Shown one piece after another: positions 1 to 9,243 of a DNA stretch of 64,000 bases (its first letter is position 1; every line of letters starts with the position of its first letter). Under the pieces are notes generated by a model. It saw nothing but the letters and a program-made list of their open reading frames with translations. It made no database searches and was not told where the DNA came from. The position numbers were made by a program, and so were the translations under genes. The DNA is from Rhizobium indicum (GTDB lineage Bacteria; Pseudomonadota; Alphaproteobacteria; Rhizobiales; Rhizobiaceae). The stretch covers positions 4,319,501 through 4,383,500 of the forward strand of contig NZ_CP054021.1 of NCBI RefSeq assembly GCF_005862305.2. The letters run 5' to 3'.

Positions 1-246
<246 letters not shown>

Positions 247-277
247 GGGGCTGACGGCAAACCGCCAGCCCCGTTGC

Positions 278-814
278 TCATAGCCTGAGCCGCGCCATCG
301 TATAGGCGTCGACATATTGACCGGCGCGATATCCGAAGGCCTTCAGCAGCCCTTCCTGCTCGAAGCCGAATTTCCGGTAGAGGCCGATGGCAACATCGTT
401 ATCGGTGTAGACGGTCAGTTCCAGACGTTTGATATCGAGCCAGTCGTCAGCAGCATCGACCATTGCTCCGAGCAGGATCCGTCCGAAGCCGCGGCCGGTG
501 AAGTCGTCATGCACACCCATGCCGATGCTGGCGACGTGCTGCCTGCGGCCGGAAAGACGGTTGAGGCCGCTATTGCCGACGATTTTGCCGTCCTGGGTGA
601 CGACGAGGTTGAGCGCGCCGGGCGATGGATTTTCCATGTGTTTGCGAACCTCTTCGATCCTCTGATATGGCGGCCGTAAGGTGCCGGCCCGGTAGCTCGG
701 CAGATTTATGAGATCGGTGATCTCCTCCGCATCGGACAGGCGGACGGCGCGCACGAGGACGCCATCCGGCAAGCGCGCTCGGCCGCGAGGTTCATTCTCT
801 TCGTTTTCAGACAT
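278..814 (-). CDS. GNAT family N-acetyltransferase
   Basis: A 178-residue protein with the GNAT fold. The acetyl-CoA loop is visible as FTGRGFGRILL (about residues 105-115), followed by a VYTDNDVAIGLYRKFGFE segment typical of the C-terminal half of the family. A DGKIVGNSGLNRLSG strand precedes it. It should move an acetyl group from acetyl-CoA to an amine, but the substrate cannot be read from the sequence. The ATG at 814 has a GGAGAG Shine-Dalgarno and is well supported. It is convergent with ligA and stands alone. Confidence 0.85.
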   Translation of the reverse strand: MSENEENEPRGRARLPDGVLVRAVRLSDAEEITDLINLPSYRAGTLRPPYQRIEEVRKHMENPSPGALNLVVTQDGKIVGNSGLNRLSGRRQHVASIGMGVHDDFTGRGFGRILLGAMVDAADDWLDIKRLELTVYTDNDVAIGLYRKFGFEQEGLLKAFGYRAGQYVDAYTMARLRL

Positions 815-1028
815 TCATGCTCTCCATCGTGGTCGGGAGGAGAGCCGGTTTCCGAAAACCCTGCTCGCCTCGGCAGGGTTTCGGGATGATGATCGGATCG
901 CTGCTAACGCGCCATCGCTCCCGCGTACCCTTCAAGGGTCGTGGTGTGATGGATAAGCGCTGCCATGGTTAGGGAACCGATCATGGCAATAAGTTTCGAT
1001 ATGCGGGTTAAAAAGTCAACCGGGCGTC

Positions 1029-1688
1029 GTGTCGAATTTGCGCGGCCAGAAGCGGGGCGGTATTCCTGTGCCGGAAGAAACGATTCGGACTGCGGCATTG
1101 AAAACTATCGCGATTGACTTCGAGACGGCGAACGAACAGCGCGGCAGCGCCTGTTCCGTCGGCCTTGCCTGGATCGAGGACGGCAGGGTGACGCGCGTCG
1201 AGGAGCGGCTGATCCGGCCGCGGGACATGCGCTTTTCAGGGATGAACATCGCAATCCACGGCATCCGGCCGGAGCATGTCGAGGACGCGCCCGAGTTCCC
1301 CGAGGTAATGGATGAGTTCGAGGAGGATTTTCGCGGCGCGACGATGATCGCGCACAATGCGGCCTTCGATTTCAGCGTCTGGCGGGCGAGTCTCGATCTC
1401 TACCGGCAATCCTATCCTGAGCTTACCTATCTCTGCAGCCTGAAGATGGCGCAGCGGATCTGGCCGCATTTCCTCTCGCACCGGCTGAACCTGATCGCCG
1501 AGCATCTCGGCCTGCGTTTCGTGCATCATAACGCCGCCGAGGATGCCGCCGTCTGCGCAGCGGCGGCAATCGAGATGGCAAGGGCGGTCAAGGCCCATGC
1601 CGTCCATGCTATACCGGCGCTGATCGGCATGAGACCCGGCCGGCTGACGGCGCAGGCCTATGAGCCCTGCACCTGCCGAAAAGGCTGA
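1029..1688 (+). CDS. DEDDh 3'-5' exonuclease (DNA polymerase III epsilon-like)
   Basis: 219 residues from a GTG start; no ATG lies upstream of the first motif. The three exonuclease motifs are present: IDFET (Exo I, about residue 29), HNAAFDFSVW (Exo II) and HHNAAEDA (Exo III, with the His and Asp of the DEDDh type). The protein ends in a short Cys-containing tail. It probably degrades single-stranded DNA or RNA 3'-5' with two metal ions. It is shorter than, and distinct from, a replicative DnaQ, so a repair or RNA-turnover role is as likely as proofreading. Confidence 0.85.
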   Translation: MSNLRGQKRGGIPVPEETIRTAALKTIAIDFETANEQRGSACSVGLAWIEDGRVTRVEERLIRPRDMRFSGMNIAIHGIRPEHVEDAPEFPEVMDEFEEDFRGATMIAHNAAFDFSVWRASLDLYRQSYPELTYLCSLKMAQRIWPHFLSHRLNLIAEHLGLRFVHHNAAEDAAVCAAAAIEMARAVKAHAVHAIPALIGMRPGRLTAQAYEPCTCRKG

Positions 1689-1765
1689 TCCCTTTCCGCA
1701 AAGGCCGTTTTCTTGCAAAGCATGAGTGCATGCTTATCTAGAATGCGGATATTCAGGGAGCCGCC

Positions 1766-2260
1766 ATGTCCAGACTGCGCAATCTTCTCCTCGCCGCCTT
1801 CTCCTTCGCCGCCCTTTCCGCCGGTGCTGCCTCGGCCGAAGTCGTCGGCAAGGTCGGGGTCGACTGGATCGGCAACGACATCATCGTCGAGGCGGTCTCC
1901 GACCCTGAGGTCAAGGGCGTTACCTGCCACGTCACCTATTTCGACCGCAGCCTGATCGACCGGTTCAAGAACGGCAACTGGTTCGAGGATCCGTCCAACA
2001 ATTCCATTGCCTGCCGGCAGACCGGGCCGATCGAGATCGGCAATATCGACCTGTCCAAGGATGGCAGCGAGGTGTTCCGCCAGGGCATGTCGCTGATCTG
2101 GAAGACGTTGGTCGTCAACCGTATCTACGACAAGACGAACGACACGCTGATCTATCTCGCCCATTCGCGCGAACTGACCGACGGTTCGGCGAAGATGTCG
2201 ATCTCGACCATTCCGCTCTATGGGCAGAGCGTGACCTGGAAGAATGGGAAGCCGCAATAA
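1766..2260 (+). CDS. creA: CreA family periplasmic protein
   Basis: 164 residues. The first 24 or so form a signal peptide (Arg-rich start, Leu/Ala/Phe core, ending ASA before EVVGKVGVDWIGND). The mature part carries CreA hallmarks: VKGVTCHVTYFD, the DPSNNSIACRQTGP segment and a WKTLVVNRIYD stretch with two well-spaced Cys. CreA proteins are conserved exported proteins of unknown biochemical role. The start follows a GGAG-type site (agggagccgcc). Monocistronic as far as can be seen. Confidence 0.88.
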   Translation: MSRLRNLLLAAFSFAALSAGAASAEVVGKVGVDWIGNDIIVEAVSDPEVKGVTCHVTYFDRSLIDRFKNGNWFEDPSNNSIACRQTGPIEIGNIDLSKDGSEVFRQGMSLIWKTLVVNRIYDKTNDTLIYLAHSRELTDGSAKMSISTIPLYGQSVTWKNGKPQ

Positions 2261-2313
2261 GTCTGGGAGGTTCCGGGGTCTTTCGCTATCGAGATTAAAG
2301 ACCCCGCCCCAAA

Positions 2314-2422
2314 CCCCTCCCCACAAGGGGAGGGGCTTAACTTGCCGCACCAGCTTTCCTGATTTTCGACGTTTCGGTAGGAGCGGGGCGTCGGATTAGT
2401 CCCTCCCCCTTGTGGGGAGGGG
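2314..2422. repeat. Paired inverted copies of a CCCCTCCCC/GGGGAGGGG palindromic repeat
   Basis: The segment 2314-2335 reads cccctccccacaaggggagg (then gg), a near-perfect hairpin. A second copy at 2401-2422 (ccctcccccttgtggggagg, then gg) is in inverted orientation about 65 bases away, so the two can also pair with each other. Short G/C-run hairpins of this type are scattered between genes in rhizobial genomes. They lie between the convergent creA and cheW genes and could help end transcription. Confidence 0.7.
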
Positions 2423-2480
2423 TTGGGGAGGGGTTTTCGCAAAGTCTGATCCCATGCCCGTTTTGCCTCCACCCCAAAAT

Positions 2481-2507
2481 CAAAAAGGCCCGGACGAGCC
2501 GGGCCTT
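2481..2507 (-). terminator. Rho-independent terminator of cheW
   Basis: Read on the minus strand, a 9-bp stem AAGGCCCGG/CCGGGCCTT with a five-base loop is followed directly by a T-rich run. It sits 24 bases after the cheW stop codon. Confidence 0.8.
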
Positions 2508-2530
2508 CGAATTCCAGGTATGAGCATTCC

Positions 2531-3001
2531 TCAGGCGGCTTGTGTCAGCTCGTCGGCAATGACCGTGTCGAGGTTCAAGAAGCAGACCATGGTCTTTTCG
2601 AGCGCGACGATGCCGCGGCAGAAGGCGCGCTGGGCTTCCGGGATGATTTCCGGCGGCGGCTGCAGGTCTTCGCTCTTGATGGTCATCATGTCGGAAACCT
2701 GCTCGACCAGCAGGCCGACCAGCTTGCCGGCGATGTCGGTGACGATGATCGCCGAGCGCTCGGAGGGCTCGGTCATTTTCATGCCGAGACGGCAGGCCAT
2801 GTCGATAACGGGGATCACGGCGCCGCGCAGGTTGATGAGACCCAAGACGTAGGGCGGGGTGTGCGGCATCGGCGTCACCGGCGCCCAGCCGCGGATCTCG
2901 CGGATGGCCATGATGTCGATGCAGAATTCCTGATCGCCCAGGTGGAACGAAACGATTTCGAGATAAGCGCCCGACTGCTTGATGGCGTTATTGTTGTTCA
3001 T
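2531..3001 (-). CDS. cheW: Chemotaxis adaptor protein CheW
   Basis: 156 residues covering one CheW domain: FHLGDQEFCIDIMAIREIRG at the N-terminus, then TPMPHTPPYVLGLINLRGAVIPVID, the family signature, then IIVTDIAGKLVGLLVEQVSD. CheW couples methyl-accepting receptors to the CheA kinase at the inner face of the membrane. No other che gene is nearby, so this is a solitary cheW, as often found outside the main rhizobial che operon. A strong terminator follows. Confidence 0.92.
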   Translation of the reverse strand: MNNNNAIKQSGAYLEIVSFHLGDQEFCIDIMAIREIRGWAPVTPMPHTPPYVLGLINLRGAVIPVIDMACRLGMKMTEPSERSAIIVTDIAGKLVGLLVEQVSDMMTIKSEDLQPPPEIIPEAQRAFCRGIVALEKTMVCFLNLDTVIADELTQAA

Positions 3002-3314
3002 GGTCAGAATTCTTCCCAGTTGTCCCCAGCGGGAGAGGCGATGTAGAACCGCCGTTAAATATAGATGTGACGGCTTAAGTCTTTCCTAACGATATGTATT
3101 TTCGGATTGGCAGTCGCTCTAAAGGTAAGCTATTCAAACACATGCATTTTTGATCGGTGCAGATTCCTGAGGGCGGATTTCGTTGCCGTGGCAGTTTCTA
3201 CCGGTGAGACAATTCAACACGGGTTCGAAAACATATTCTTGAATTGCGCGCCTCCGGTCGAGGCTATAATCACGCCAGCAGGGGCGGGCGGCACATCCGC
3301 CTGAATCGAGGATC

Positions 3315-3923
3315 ATGCCAATGAAGACATTCCGCATCGCCGTCTGGGTCGGTGTCCTGATACTTGCCGGGTTTCTTGGCGCGTACACGCTCTACCTGAC
3401 GAAGTCGAAGAATGTCGTGGCGGAAGCGCCTTTCGGCGTGCCCTTCACCCTGGTCTCCCAGAACGGACAGCCGATCACCGAGGAGGCGCTGCGCGGCAAG
3501 CCGACGGCGCTGTTCTTCGGCTTCACCCATTGCCCGGAAGTCTGCCCGACGACGCTTTTCGAGCTGAACGGCTGGATGGAGAAGGTCGATCCGAAAGGCG
3601 ATAAGCTGCAGGCCTTTTTTGTCACCGTCGATCCGGAGCGCGACACGCCTGAGATCATGAACGAATACGTCTCCAATGTTTCCAAGCGCATTACCGGCAT
3701 TTCAGGCGCGCCTGACAAGATCGCCGAGGTCGTCAAGGGGTTCCGCGTCTACGCCAAGAAAGTGCCGGTCGACGAGAAGGATCCAAACGGCGACTATACG
3801 ATGGATCACACCGCCTCGGTCTTCCTGCTCGATTCGGCCGGGCGGTTTGCCGGAACGATCGCCTATGGCGAAAACCCGGACACGGCGGTAAAGAAGCTGG
3901 AGAATCTCGTCAGCAAGGGGTGA
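3315..3923 (+). CDS. SCO1/SenC family copper chaperone
   Basis: 202 residues with an N-terminal membrane anchor (about residues 6-26, MKTFRIAVWVG...) and a periplasmic thioredoxin-like domain. The copper ligands are visible: the CPEVC pair in FTHCPEVCPTTLFEL and the distant His in YTMDHTASVFLLD. The VDPERDTPEIM and RITGISG segments are also typical. SCO proteins deliver copper to the CuA site of cytochrome c oxidase or act as thiol reductases. No oxidase genes are adjacent. Another in-frame ATG lies two codons downstream. Confidence 0.9.
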   Translation: MPMKTFRIAVWVGVLILAGFLGAYTLYLTKSKNVVAEAPFGVPFTLVSQNGQPITEEALRGKPTALFFGFTHCPEVCPTTLFELNGWMEKVDPKGDKLQAFFVTVDPERDTPEIMNEYVSNVSKRITGISGAPDKIAEVVKGFRVYAKKVPVDEKDPNGDYTMDHTASVFLLDSAGRFAGTIAYGENPDTAVKKLENLVSKG

Positions 3924-3991
3924 CAGCTTCAGCGTGATGGGGCGTTGGCTCGAGCGGCGGCGGGTAACGGAAACGGGAAAGACCGCCTATC

Positions 3992-4870
3992 GTGAGTGAA
4001 ATCCGCCTTTACGTGACGACGACCGAAGCCAAGGCCGAAGAGATCCTCGACCTTCTGAGCGCGGTCTTCGGTGAAGAAGACTTTGCCATCGGCACCACCG
4101 AGATCGATGAGAAGAAGGATATCTGGGAAGCCTCGATCTACATGATGGCCGAGGACGAGGCTGAGGTGCAATCCCGGGTCGAGGACGCATTGAAGGTCTC
4201 TTTCCCCGATGCCCGGCTGGAGCGGGAAGTCATCCCCGAGATCGACTGGGTGGTGAAATCGCTGGAGGGGCTGAAGCCGGTCCGGGCAGGGCGTTTCCTG
4301 GTGCATGGTTCGCATGACCGCGACAAGATCCGCCCCGGCGATATTGCCATCGAGATCGATGCCGGCCAGGCCTTCGGCACCGGCCATCACGGCACGACGG
4401 CCGGCTGCCTCGAGGTGATCGATAGCGTGGTGCGTTCGCGCCCGGTCCGCAACGCGCTCGATCTCGGCACCGGCAGCGGTGTACTGGCGATTGCGGTGCG
4501 CAAGCTCAGGAACATACCGGTGCTGGCGACCGACATCGATCCGATCGCGACGAAGGTGGCGGCGGAGAATGTGCGCCGTAACGGCATCGCCTCGGGCATC
4601 GTCACCAGGACCGCGCCGGGCTTTCATTCGACGGCCTTTTCCGAGCATGGTCCCTTCGATCTCATCATCGCCAACATTCTCGCCCGGCCGCTGATCCGCA
4701 TGGCGCCGAAGCTTGCGACGCATCTTGCGCCTGGCGGATCGGTCATTCTCTCCGGCATCCTTGCCGGGCAGCGCTGGAAGGTGATTGCCGCCTATAGCGG
4801 CGCGAGGCTTCGCCATGTCAGAACCATCTGGCGCAACGGCTGGGTGACCATCCACTTCGACCGGCCTTGA
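3992..4870 (+). CDS. prmA: Ribosomal protein L11 methyltransferase PrmA
   Basis: 292 residues from a GTG start. The N-terminal substrate-binding domain is followed by a hinge (AGQAFGTGHHGTT) and a Rossmann methyltransferase domain with ALDLGTGSGVLAIA as the AdoMet loop, ATDIDPIA and the catalytic-region IIANILARPL. PrmA trimethylates lysines and the N-terminus of ribosomal protein L11 in the cytoplasm. Length matches the family. It starts 68 bases after the SCO gene and could be cotranscribed with it. Confidence 0.92.
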   Translation: MSEIRLYVTTTEAKAEEILDLLSAVFGEEDFAIGTTEIDEKKDIWEASIYMMAEDEAEVQSRVEDALKVSFPDARLEREVIPEIDWVVKSLEGLKPVRAGRFLVHGSHDRDKIRPGDIAIEIDAGQAFGTGHHGTTAGCLEVIDSVVRSRPVRNALDLGTGSGVLAIAVRKLRNIPVLATDIDPIATKVAAENVRRNGIASGIVTRTAPGFHSTAFSEHGPFDLIIANILARPLIRMAPKLATHLAPGGSVILSGILAGQRWKVIAAYSGARLRHVRTIWRNGWVTIHFDRP

Positions 4871-4939
4871 GTTTTTTGGCGGGGCGAAGGCTTGTCCTGC
4901 ACTGCACGCCTTATTTGAGGCGAGACGTCTCCTCCTCAC

Positions 4940-5069
4940 CTCATTCCTGTGCCTGTCACAGGAATCCAGCCATCGCGCGTCTGCGTGGTGAATGACTCCG
5001 TGACCTTGAGAGTTCCCGCGCCCAAGGACTTGGGCGCACTGGATCCCTGTGACGAGCACCGGGATGAGG
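4940..5069. repeat. Rhizobial intergenic inverted-repeat element, copy 1
   Basis: A 130-bp element bounded by inverted arms: ctcattcctgtgcctgtcac at the left and the complement of it, ending gacgagcaccgggatgag, at the right. It has an internal gcgcccaag...cttgggcgc hairpin. A second copy lies at 29311-29445 in the opposite orientation. It carries no coding capacity and looks like a non-autonomous (MITE-like) repeat. Confidence 0.75.
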
Positions 5070-5151
5070 GTGGGGAGAGGTCTGCACACCTATCGAAACG
5101 AAGCCGCTTCTTGCGCTGCCTTAAGGGCAAGAAAGCCTTTCCTGACACAAC

Positions 5152-5180
5152 AAAAAAGGCGGTGCCGATGGCACCGCCTT
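5152..5180 (-). terminator. Strong rho-independent terminator of the small gene at 5294-5467
   Basis: An 11-bp perfect stem (AAGGCGGTGCC/GGCACCGCCTT on the minus strand) with a three-base loop is followed by six T. It lies about 115 bases downstream of the stop codon of the 57-residue ORF and faces the right way for it. Confidence 0.85.
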
Positions 5181-5293
5181 GGACCGGTCTATCCGGTCAA
5201 TGCCCGCGAGCTCAAGGGGAGGAGCGCTCGAGCGGGCTCTACTGCATTCCAATAGGCCGGTCCGGGAGGGAGGAGACGGACTGGCTTTCAGGC

Positions 5294-5467
5294 TTAGAAC
5301 GCGTAGCTGAGGGCGCCCTTGTGGCGCGTGGCCCGCTGGCCGGCGCCGAGCAGCTTGAGGCTGTCCTCGTTCTGCGGGCGGCGGGCGCCGATTACGTGAC
5401 GCACGGTCTGGCGTTCGCCAGCCTGCACCGGGCTGCTATATGCGAAGCGCGAGAGAGAGGCGGTCAT
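5294..5467 (-). CDS. Small conserved-looking protein of unknown function (57 aa)
   Basis: The ORF starts MTASLSRFAYSSPV and ends in HKGALSYAF, giving 57 basic, soluble residues (many Arg, Gln, His) with no membrane segment. The start is backed by a good Shine-Dalgarno (AAAGGAATT, about 9 bases upstream), and the gene is followed by a strong terminator at 5152-5180, so it is a self-contained transcription unit. I do not recognise the family. The sequence upstream (5468-5560) is AT-richer and probably holds its promoter. Confidence 0.65.
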   Translation of the reverse strand: MTASLSRFAYSSPVQAGERQTVRHVIGARRPQNEDSLKLLGAGQRATRHKGALSYAF

Positions 5468-5746
5468 TTCAAGAATTCCTTTGTTTATAGGTTCATCGCG
5501 AACCGTTCGATGACGCTTATATAGCTATTCTGAAATGCGGAGGCAGAGGGTTTTGCTCATGGGAGCCATGCGGCCAACGCATAAAGCGTGCCAAATTAAC
5601 TTTTGGCGTCACAGTTCTGTCAAAATGTTGAGCGGCCCCAGAGGTTTCGACTCGTTTGGTCGCTTTTTCTCCCCATCGATTGAAATTTCGCTAACATGGC
5701 CGGCATCCCATTAACCGGATTCGTCTCAATCATTCGGGTTTCCAGC

Positions 5747-7582
5747 ATGTTCCAGTCCTTTGACGTCACCTCCACGCCGCAATTCGGCAGGGATCGGGTT
5801 TCCGCACTGCGCGCCAGTTTCGATTCTCTTGGCATCGACGCCTTCCTCGTGCCGCGCGCCGATGAATTCAACGGCGAATATGTTCCCGCATGTTCGGAGC
5901 GCTTGGCATGGCTGACGGGCTTTACCGGCTCGGCCGGCATTGCGCTGATCCTGCGCACGCAGGCGATCGTCTTCGTCGATGGGCGCTATGTGACGCAACT
6001 TGCCGAACAGGTCGACAGTTCGGTCTTTTCGGGCGGCGATCTCGTCAACGAGCCGCCGCATGTCTGGCTTGCCGCAAACGGAGCCAAGGGTCTGCGGCTC
6101 GGCATCGACCCCTGGCTGCATGCAGGGGCCGAGGTGCGCCGTCTGGAAAGGGCGCTGTCGGAGATCGGCGGCACGCTGGTCTTCCTGCCGCACAATCCGC
6201 TCGACAGGCTTTGGGCTGACCGGCCGGCCGAGCCGCTTGGCGCGGTCAGCATCCAGAACGTCGCGCAGGCTGGCGTGCTGGCGAGGGAGAAGATCGCGAC
6301 GATCGCCGCCGATCTTTCGAAGAAGAACCTTGCGGCGGTGCTGATCGCCGATCCCTCTTCGGTCGCCTGGACCTTCAATATCCGTGGCGCCGATGTGCCG
6401 CACACGCCGCATCCGCTGGCGCGCGCCGTCATCCATGCCGACGGCCGGGCCGAAATCTTTCTCGACAAGCGCAAGACCGGCATCGAGCCGGAGGCCTATC
6501 TCGGGCAGATCTGCACGCAGCTGCCGCCCTCGGCGCTGGAAGAAAGGCTTGCCGCCGTTTCGAGAGATGGCGGCCGCGTGCTGATCGACCCAGACATCGC
6601 CGCCTATGCGCTGGCAGAGATCATCCGCAAGGCGGGCGGCGAAGTGGTGGAGGGCGCCGATCCCGCCAAGTTGCCGCGCGCAGTGAAGAACGACGTCGAG
6701 ATCAACGGCTCGGCCGCCGCGCATCTGCAGGACGGGGCGGCGATGGTGGAATTCCTCTATTGGCTGTCGCAGACGAAGCCCGGCACGGTGAGCGAGATCG
6801 CTGCTGCCGAGCATCTCGAAGCGGCGCGTGCCCGCGTCGGCCAGAGCATGCAGAACCCGCTGAAGGACATTTCCTTCGACACGATTTCTGGCGCCGGCGA
6901 ACATGCGGCGATCATGCATTATCGCGTGACGACCGAGACCAACCGGATGATCGAGGCCGGCGAACTCTTCCTGATCGATTCGGGCGCGCAATATATCAAC
7001 GGCACGACCGATATCACCCGCACCGTTGGCATCGGCACTGTTTCGGAAGAGCAGCGGCGCTTCTTCACGCTGGTGCTGAAGGGGATGATAGAGATCAGCA
7101 CGGCGCGTTTCCCGAAGGGCACGCGCGGCTGCGACCTCGATCCGCTGGCGCGCATCGCGCTGTGGCGGGCCGGCGCCGATTTCGCCCATGGCACAGGCCA
7201 CGGCGTTGGCTCCTATCTCTCGGTGCATGAGGGGCCGCAGCGCATCTCCAGGCTTTCGACGCAGGAACTGCTGCCCGGCATGATCCTTTCGAACGAGCCT
7301 GGCTATTACCGGCCCGGCAGCTTCGGCATCCGCATCGAGAACCTGATCTATGTGCGGGGTGCCGAGGAGATCGAGGGCGGCGATGCGCCGATGCTTGGAT
7401 TCGAGACGCTGACTTTCTGCCCGATTGACCGCAGCCTCGTCATTCCCGAGCTTCTGACCCATGACGAGCTGCACTGGTTCAACGACTATCATCGCCGCAC
7501 ATGTGAGGCGCTGATGCCGCTCATCCACGATCACGATGTCAGGGCGTGGCTCGAAAACGCGACGCTGCCGCTGGAATATTGA
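5747..7582 (+). CDS. pepP: Xaa-Pro aminopeptidase P (M24 family)
   Basis: 611 residues from the ATG at 5747 (MFQSFDVTSTPQFG); an upstream in-frame ATG at 5696 would add 17 residues but is less likely. There are two creatinase-like N-terminal domains, then the pita-bread catalytic domain. The metal ligands are visible: LIDSGAQYINGTTDITRT (two Asp), GTGHGVGSYLSVHEGP (His), SNEPGYY (Glu) and GIRIENL (Glu). It removes N-terminal residues before proline and resembles the long three-domain aminopeptidase P type. Monocistronic. Confidence 0.9.
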   Translation: MFQSFDVTSTPQFGRDRVSALRASFDSLGIDAFLVPRADEFNGEYVPACSERLAWLTGFTGSAGIALILRTQAIVFVDGRYVTQLAEQVDSSVFSGGDLVNEPPHVWLAANGAKGLRLGIDPWLHAGAEVRRLERALSEIGGTLVFLPHNPLDRLWADRPAEPLGAVSIQNVAQAGVLAREKIATIAADLSKKNLAAVLIADPSSVAWTFNIRGADVPHTPHPLARAVIHADGRAEIFLDKRKTGIEPEAYLGQICTQLPPSALEERLAAVSRDGGRVLIDPDIAAYALAEIIRKAGGEVVEGADPAKLPRAVKNDVEINGSAAAHLQDGAAMVEFLYWLSQTKPGTVSEIAAAEHLEAARARVGQSMQNPLKDISFDTISGAGEHAAIMHYRVTTETNRMIEAGELFLIDSGAQYINGTTDITRTVGIGTVSEEQRRFFTLVLKGMIEISTARFPKGTRGCDLDPLARIALWRAGADFAHGTGHGVGSYLSVHEGPQRISRLSTQELLPGMILSNEPGYYRPGSFGIRIENLIYVRGAEEIEGGDAPMLGFETLTFCPIDRSLVIPELLTHDELHWFNDYHRRTCEALMPLIHDHDVRAWLENATLPLEY

Positions 7583-7651
7583 GAAAACGGCATTACAGCG
7601 TCGGCGACGCTGTAATGCCTTGAATTTCTGTGCCGGCTTTCGGGCCGGTGC

Positions 7652-7960
7652 TCAGGCGCCGATCGAGTGGCGCCAGGTCATCACGACGATCCAGGCGGCG
7701 ACCAGCATCCATGTATGGCTGAAGCGCAGGCCGATGAAGAGAGCGACGATCAGCGCCAGCTTCGATTCCCAGCCACCGATGAAGAAGGCGGGGGCGACCA
7801 GCGTCGTCAGCACGGCCGCCGGCACGGCGTTCAGCGCCGCTTCCATGCGCGGGGGAATGCTTTTCATTCGGGTGATGAGGATATAGCCGCCGATGCGGGT
7901 GGCGAAGGTGGCGGCTGCTGCGGCGAGGATGACGAGTGCCATGTGAAGATCGAATTCCAT
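7652..7960 (-). CDS. azlD: AzlD family branched-chain amino acid exporter subunit
   Basis: 102 residues that are almost wholly hydrophobic, with about four membrane helices (LVILAAAAATFATRIGGYIL, AALNAVPAAVLTTLVAPAFF, LALIVALFIGL and a C-terminal one). The small size and RIGGY motif fit AzlD, the small partner of AzlC in export of branched-chain amino acids. It begins three bases after the azlC stop codon, so the pair is one operon. Confidence 0.85.
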   Translation of the reverse strand: MEFDLHMALVILAAAAATFATRIGGYILITRMKSIPPRMEAALNAVPAAVLTTLVAPAFFIGGWESKLALIVALFIGLRFSHTWMLVAAWIVVMTWRHSIGA

Positions 7961-7963
7961 GGC

Positions 7964-8695
7964 TCAGACCTCGTGCACTTCGGATTTGAGGGCGTCGGCT
8001 TCGAGATCAGCCTCTTGCGGCGGCAAAGGCAGCACGGCGGCGAGCAGGATGCCGACGGCAGCACCGAGGCTGACATGCCAGGGCGAGCCGACATAGCGGT
8101 AGGCGAGCACGGAAGCCACCGCGCTGACGAGAGCCACGGGCAGGAAATTGTCTCGCTTGCGGAAGCCGAGGACGATGCCGAGGAAATAGGCCGGCAGCAG
8201 AATGTCGAGGCCGATGGCCTTGGGATCGCCAATGAAGCCGCCGAGCATGCCGCCGGCGACGCTGATCAGCACCCAGGGAATGTAGATGATGATGGCGAAG
8301 CCGAAATACCAGGCGAAGGTGAGTTGCCGGCCGGACTCGCCACGCTTTACCGCTTCGGCGAATTGCGGATCGACGAGCAGGAAGAAGGTGAAGAATTTCT
8401 GCACCGGCGTGAAATGGCCGATGTAGCGCGCCAGCGCCGCCGAATAGAGCACGTGGCGGAAATTGACGGCGAGGATCGACAGAACGATCAGCCAGGCATG
8501 GACATTGTGACCGAAGAGTTCGATGCCGACCATCTGGCTGGCGCCGGCATAGACGGTGGCGCTCATGAAGGCGGCTTCGGAGAGCGACATGCCGTTTTCG
8601 ACCGCAAGCGCTCCGAACAGGGCGCCAAAGGGCGCCGATGCCAGCGCAACGGCGGAGCCGCCCCGCAAACCTTCAACAAAGTCGGCGCGATTCAT
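7964..8695 (-). CDS. azlC: AzlC family branched-chain amino acid exporter subunit
   Basis: 243 residues from ATG 8695 (MNRADFVEGLRGG), chosen because AGGAAG lies just upstream; a longer frame to 8752 lacks such a site. It has several membrane helices and the AzlC signature (SLSEAAFMSATVYAGASQMV near the N-terminus, then HVLYSAALARYIG). AzlC with AzlD forms the LIV-E type exporter. azlD follows directly. Confidence 0.88.
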   Translation of the reverse strand: MNRADFVEGLRGGSAVALASAPFGALFGALAVENGMSLSEAAFMSATVYAGASQMVGIELFGHNVHAWLIVLSILAVNFRHVLYSAALARYIGHFTPVQKFFTFFLLVDPQFAEAVKRGESGRQLTFAWYFGFAIIIYIPWVLISVAGGMLGGFIGDPKAIGLDILLPAYFLGIVLGFRKRDNFLPVALVSAVASVLAYRYVGSPWHVSLGAAVGILLAAVLPLPPQEADLEADALKSEVHEV

Positions 8696-8826
8696 GGGAT
8701 CTTCCTGTTGGAATTCAGGTTTCCCCTTATGGCCTGCGGTTTGCAACGGCAATTGAATTTCATTGATTGACCAATCGATTTCGCTGAACCATCAAACTCC
8801 TGATCGCATTCGATAAAGAGGCAACC

Positions 8827-9072
8827 ATGAAGAAGATCGAATTTTCGAAGGAAGAAAAGGCTGAGATCGTTTCGCGCATCCGCGCTTATTTCGACCGGGA
8901 ACTCGATCCCATCGGTGCATTGCCGGCTGAATTCCTGCTTGACTTCTTCGCCGAGGAGATCGGGCCGTACTTCTACAATCGAGGGCTAAGAGATGCCCAG
9001 GCCGCCTTATTGCAGAGAATGGACGACGTAGCCGAGGATATCCATCTTCTTGAGAGGGAGGAAAAATTCTAA
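8827..9072 (+). CDS. DUF2164 family protein
   Basis: 81 residues, soluble and highly charged. The pattern FSKEEKAEIVSRIRAYF, then EFLLDFFAEEIGPYFYNRG, then a charged C-terminal helix fits the DUF2164 family, whose function is not known. Start preceded by AAAGAGG. It stands between azlC (divergent) and a membrane glycosyltransferase-like gene. Confidence 0.8.
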   Translation: MKKIEFSKEEKAEIVSRIRAYFDRELDPIGALPAEFLLDFFAEEIGPYFYNRGLRDAQAALLQRMDDVAEDIHLLEREEKF

Positions 9073-9243
9073 AGCGCGTCGCGATCTTTCAGATTCGCTT
9101 GTCGCGTTCAAACCGCTCCACAGTTTTGCGCGACATGCTTCAGCGCCCACGAAATCAAAAGATGGCCTTCACTTAACGCCAAATTATTTCTGCCCCGATA
9201 TGGTCGTGACGCTTTCGTTCACCGGGTTGCGTGTTATTTGGCC

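Noticed and set aside
1000..1030. EcfG promoter before the exonuclease gene (GGAAC near 973)
   Set aside because: Spacing to the TT element is 16-17, not the 18-19 seen at the two accepted promoters, and the gene start is uncertain.
5726..7534. A 602-codon open frame on the minus strand
   Set aside because: Antisense of aminopeptidase P. High G+C third positions open the opposite frame; composition is Arg/Asp/Gly-rich noise.
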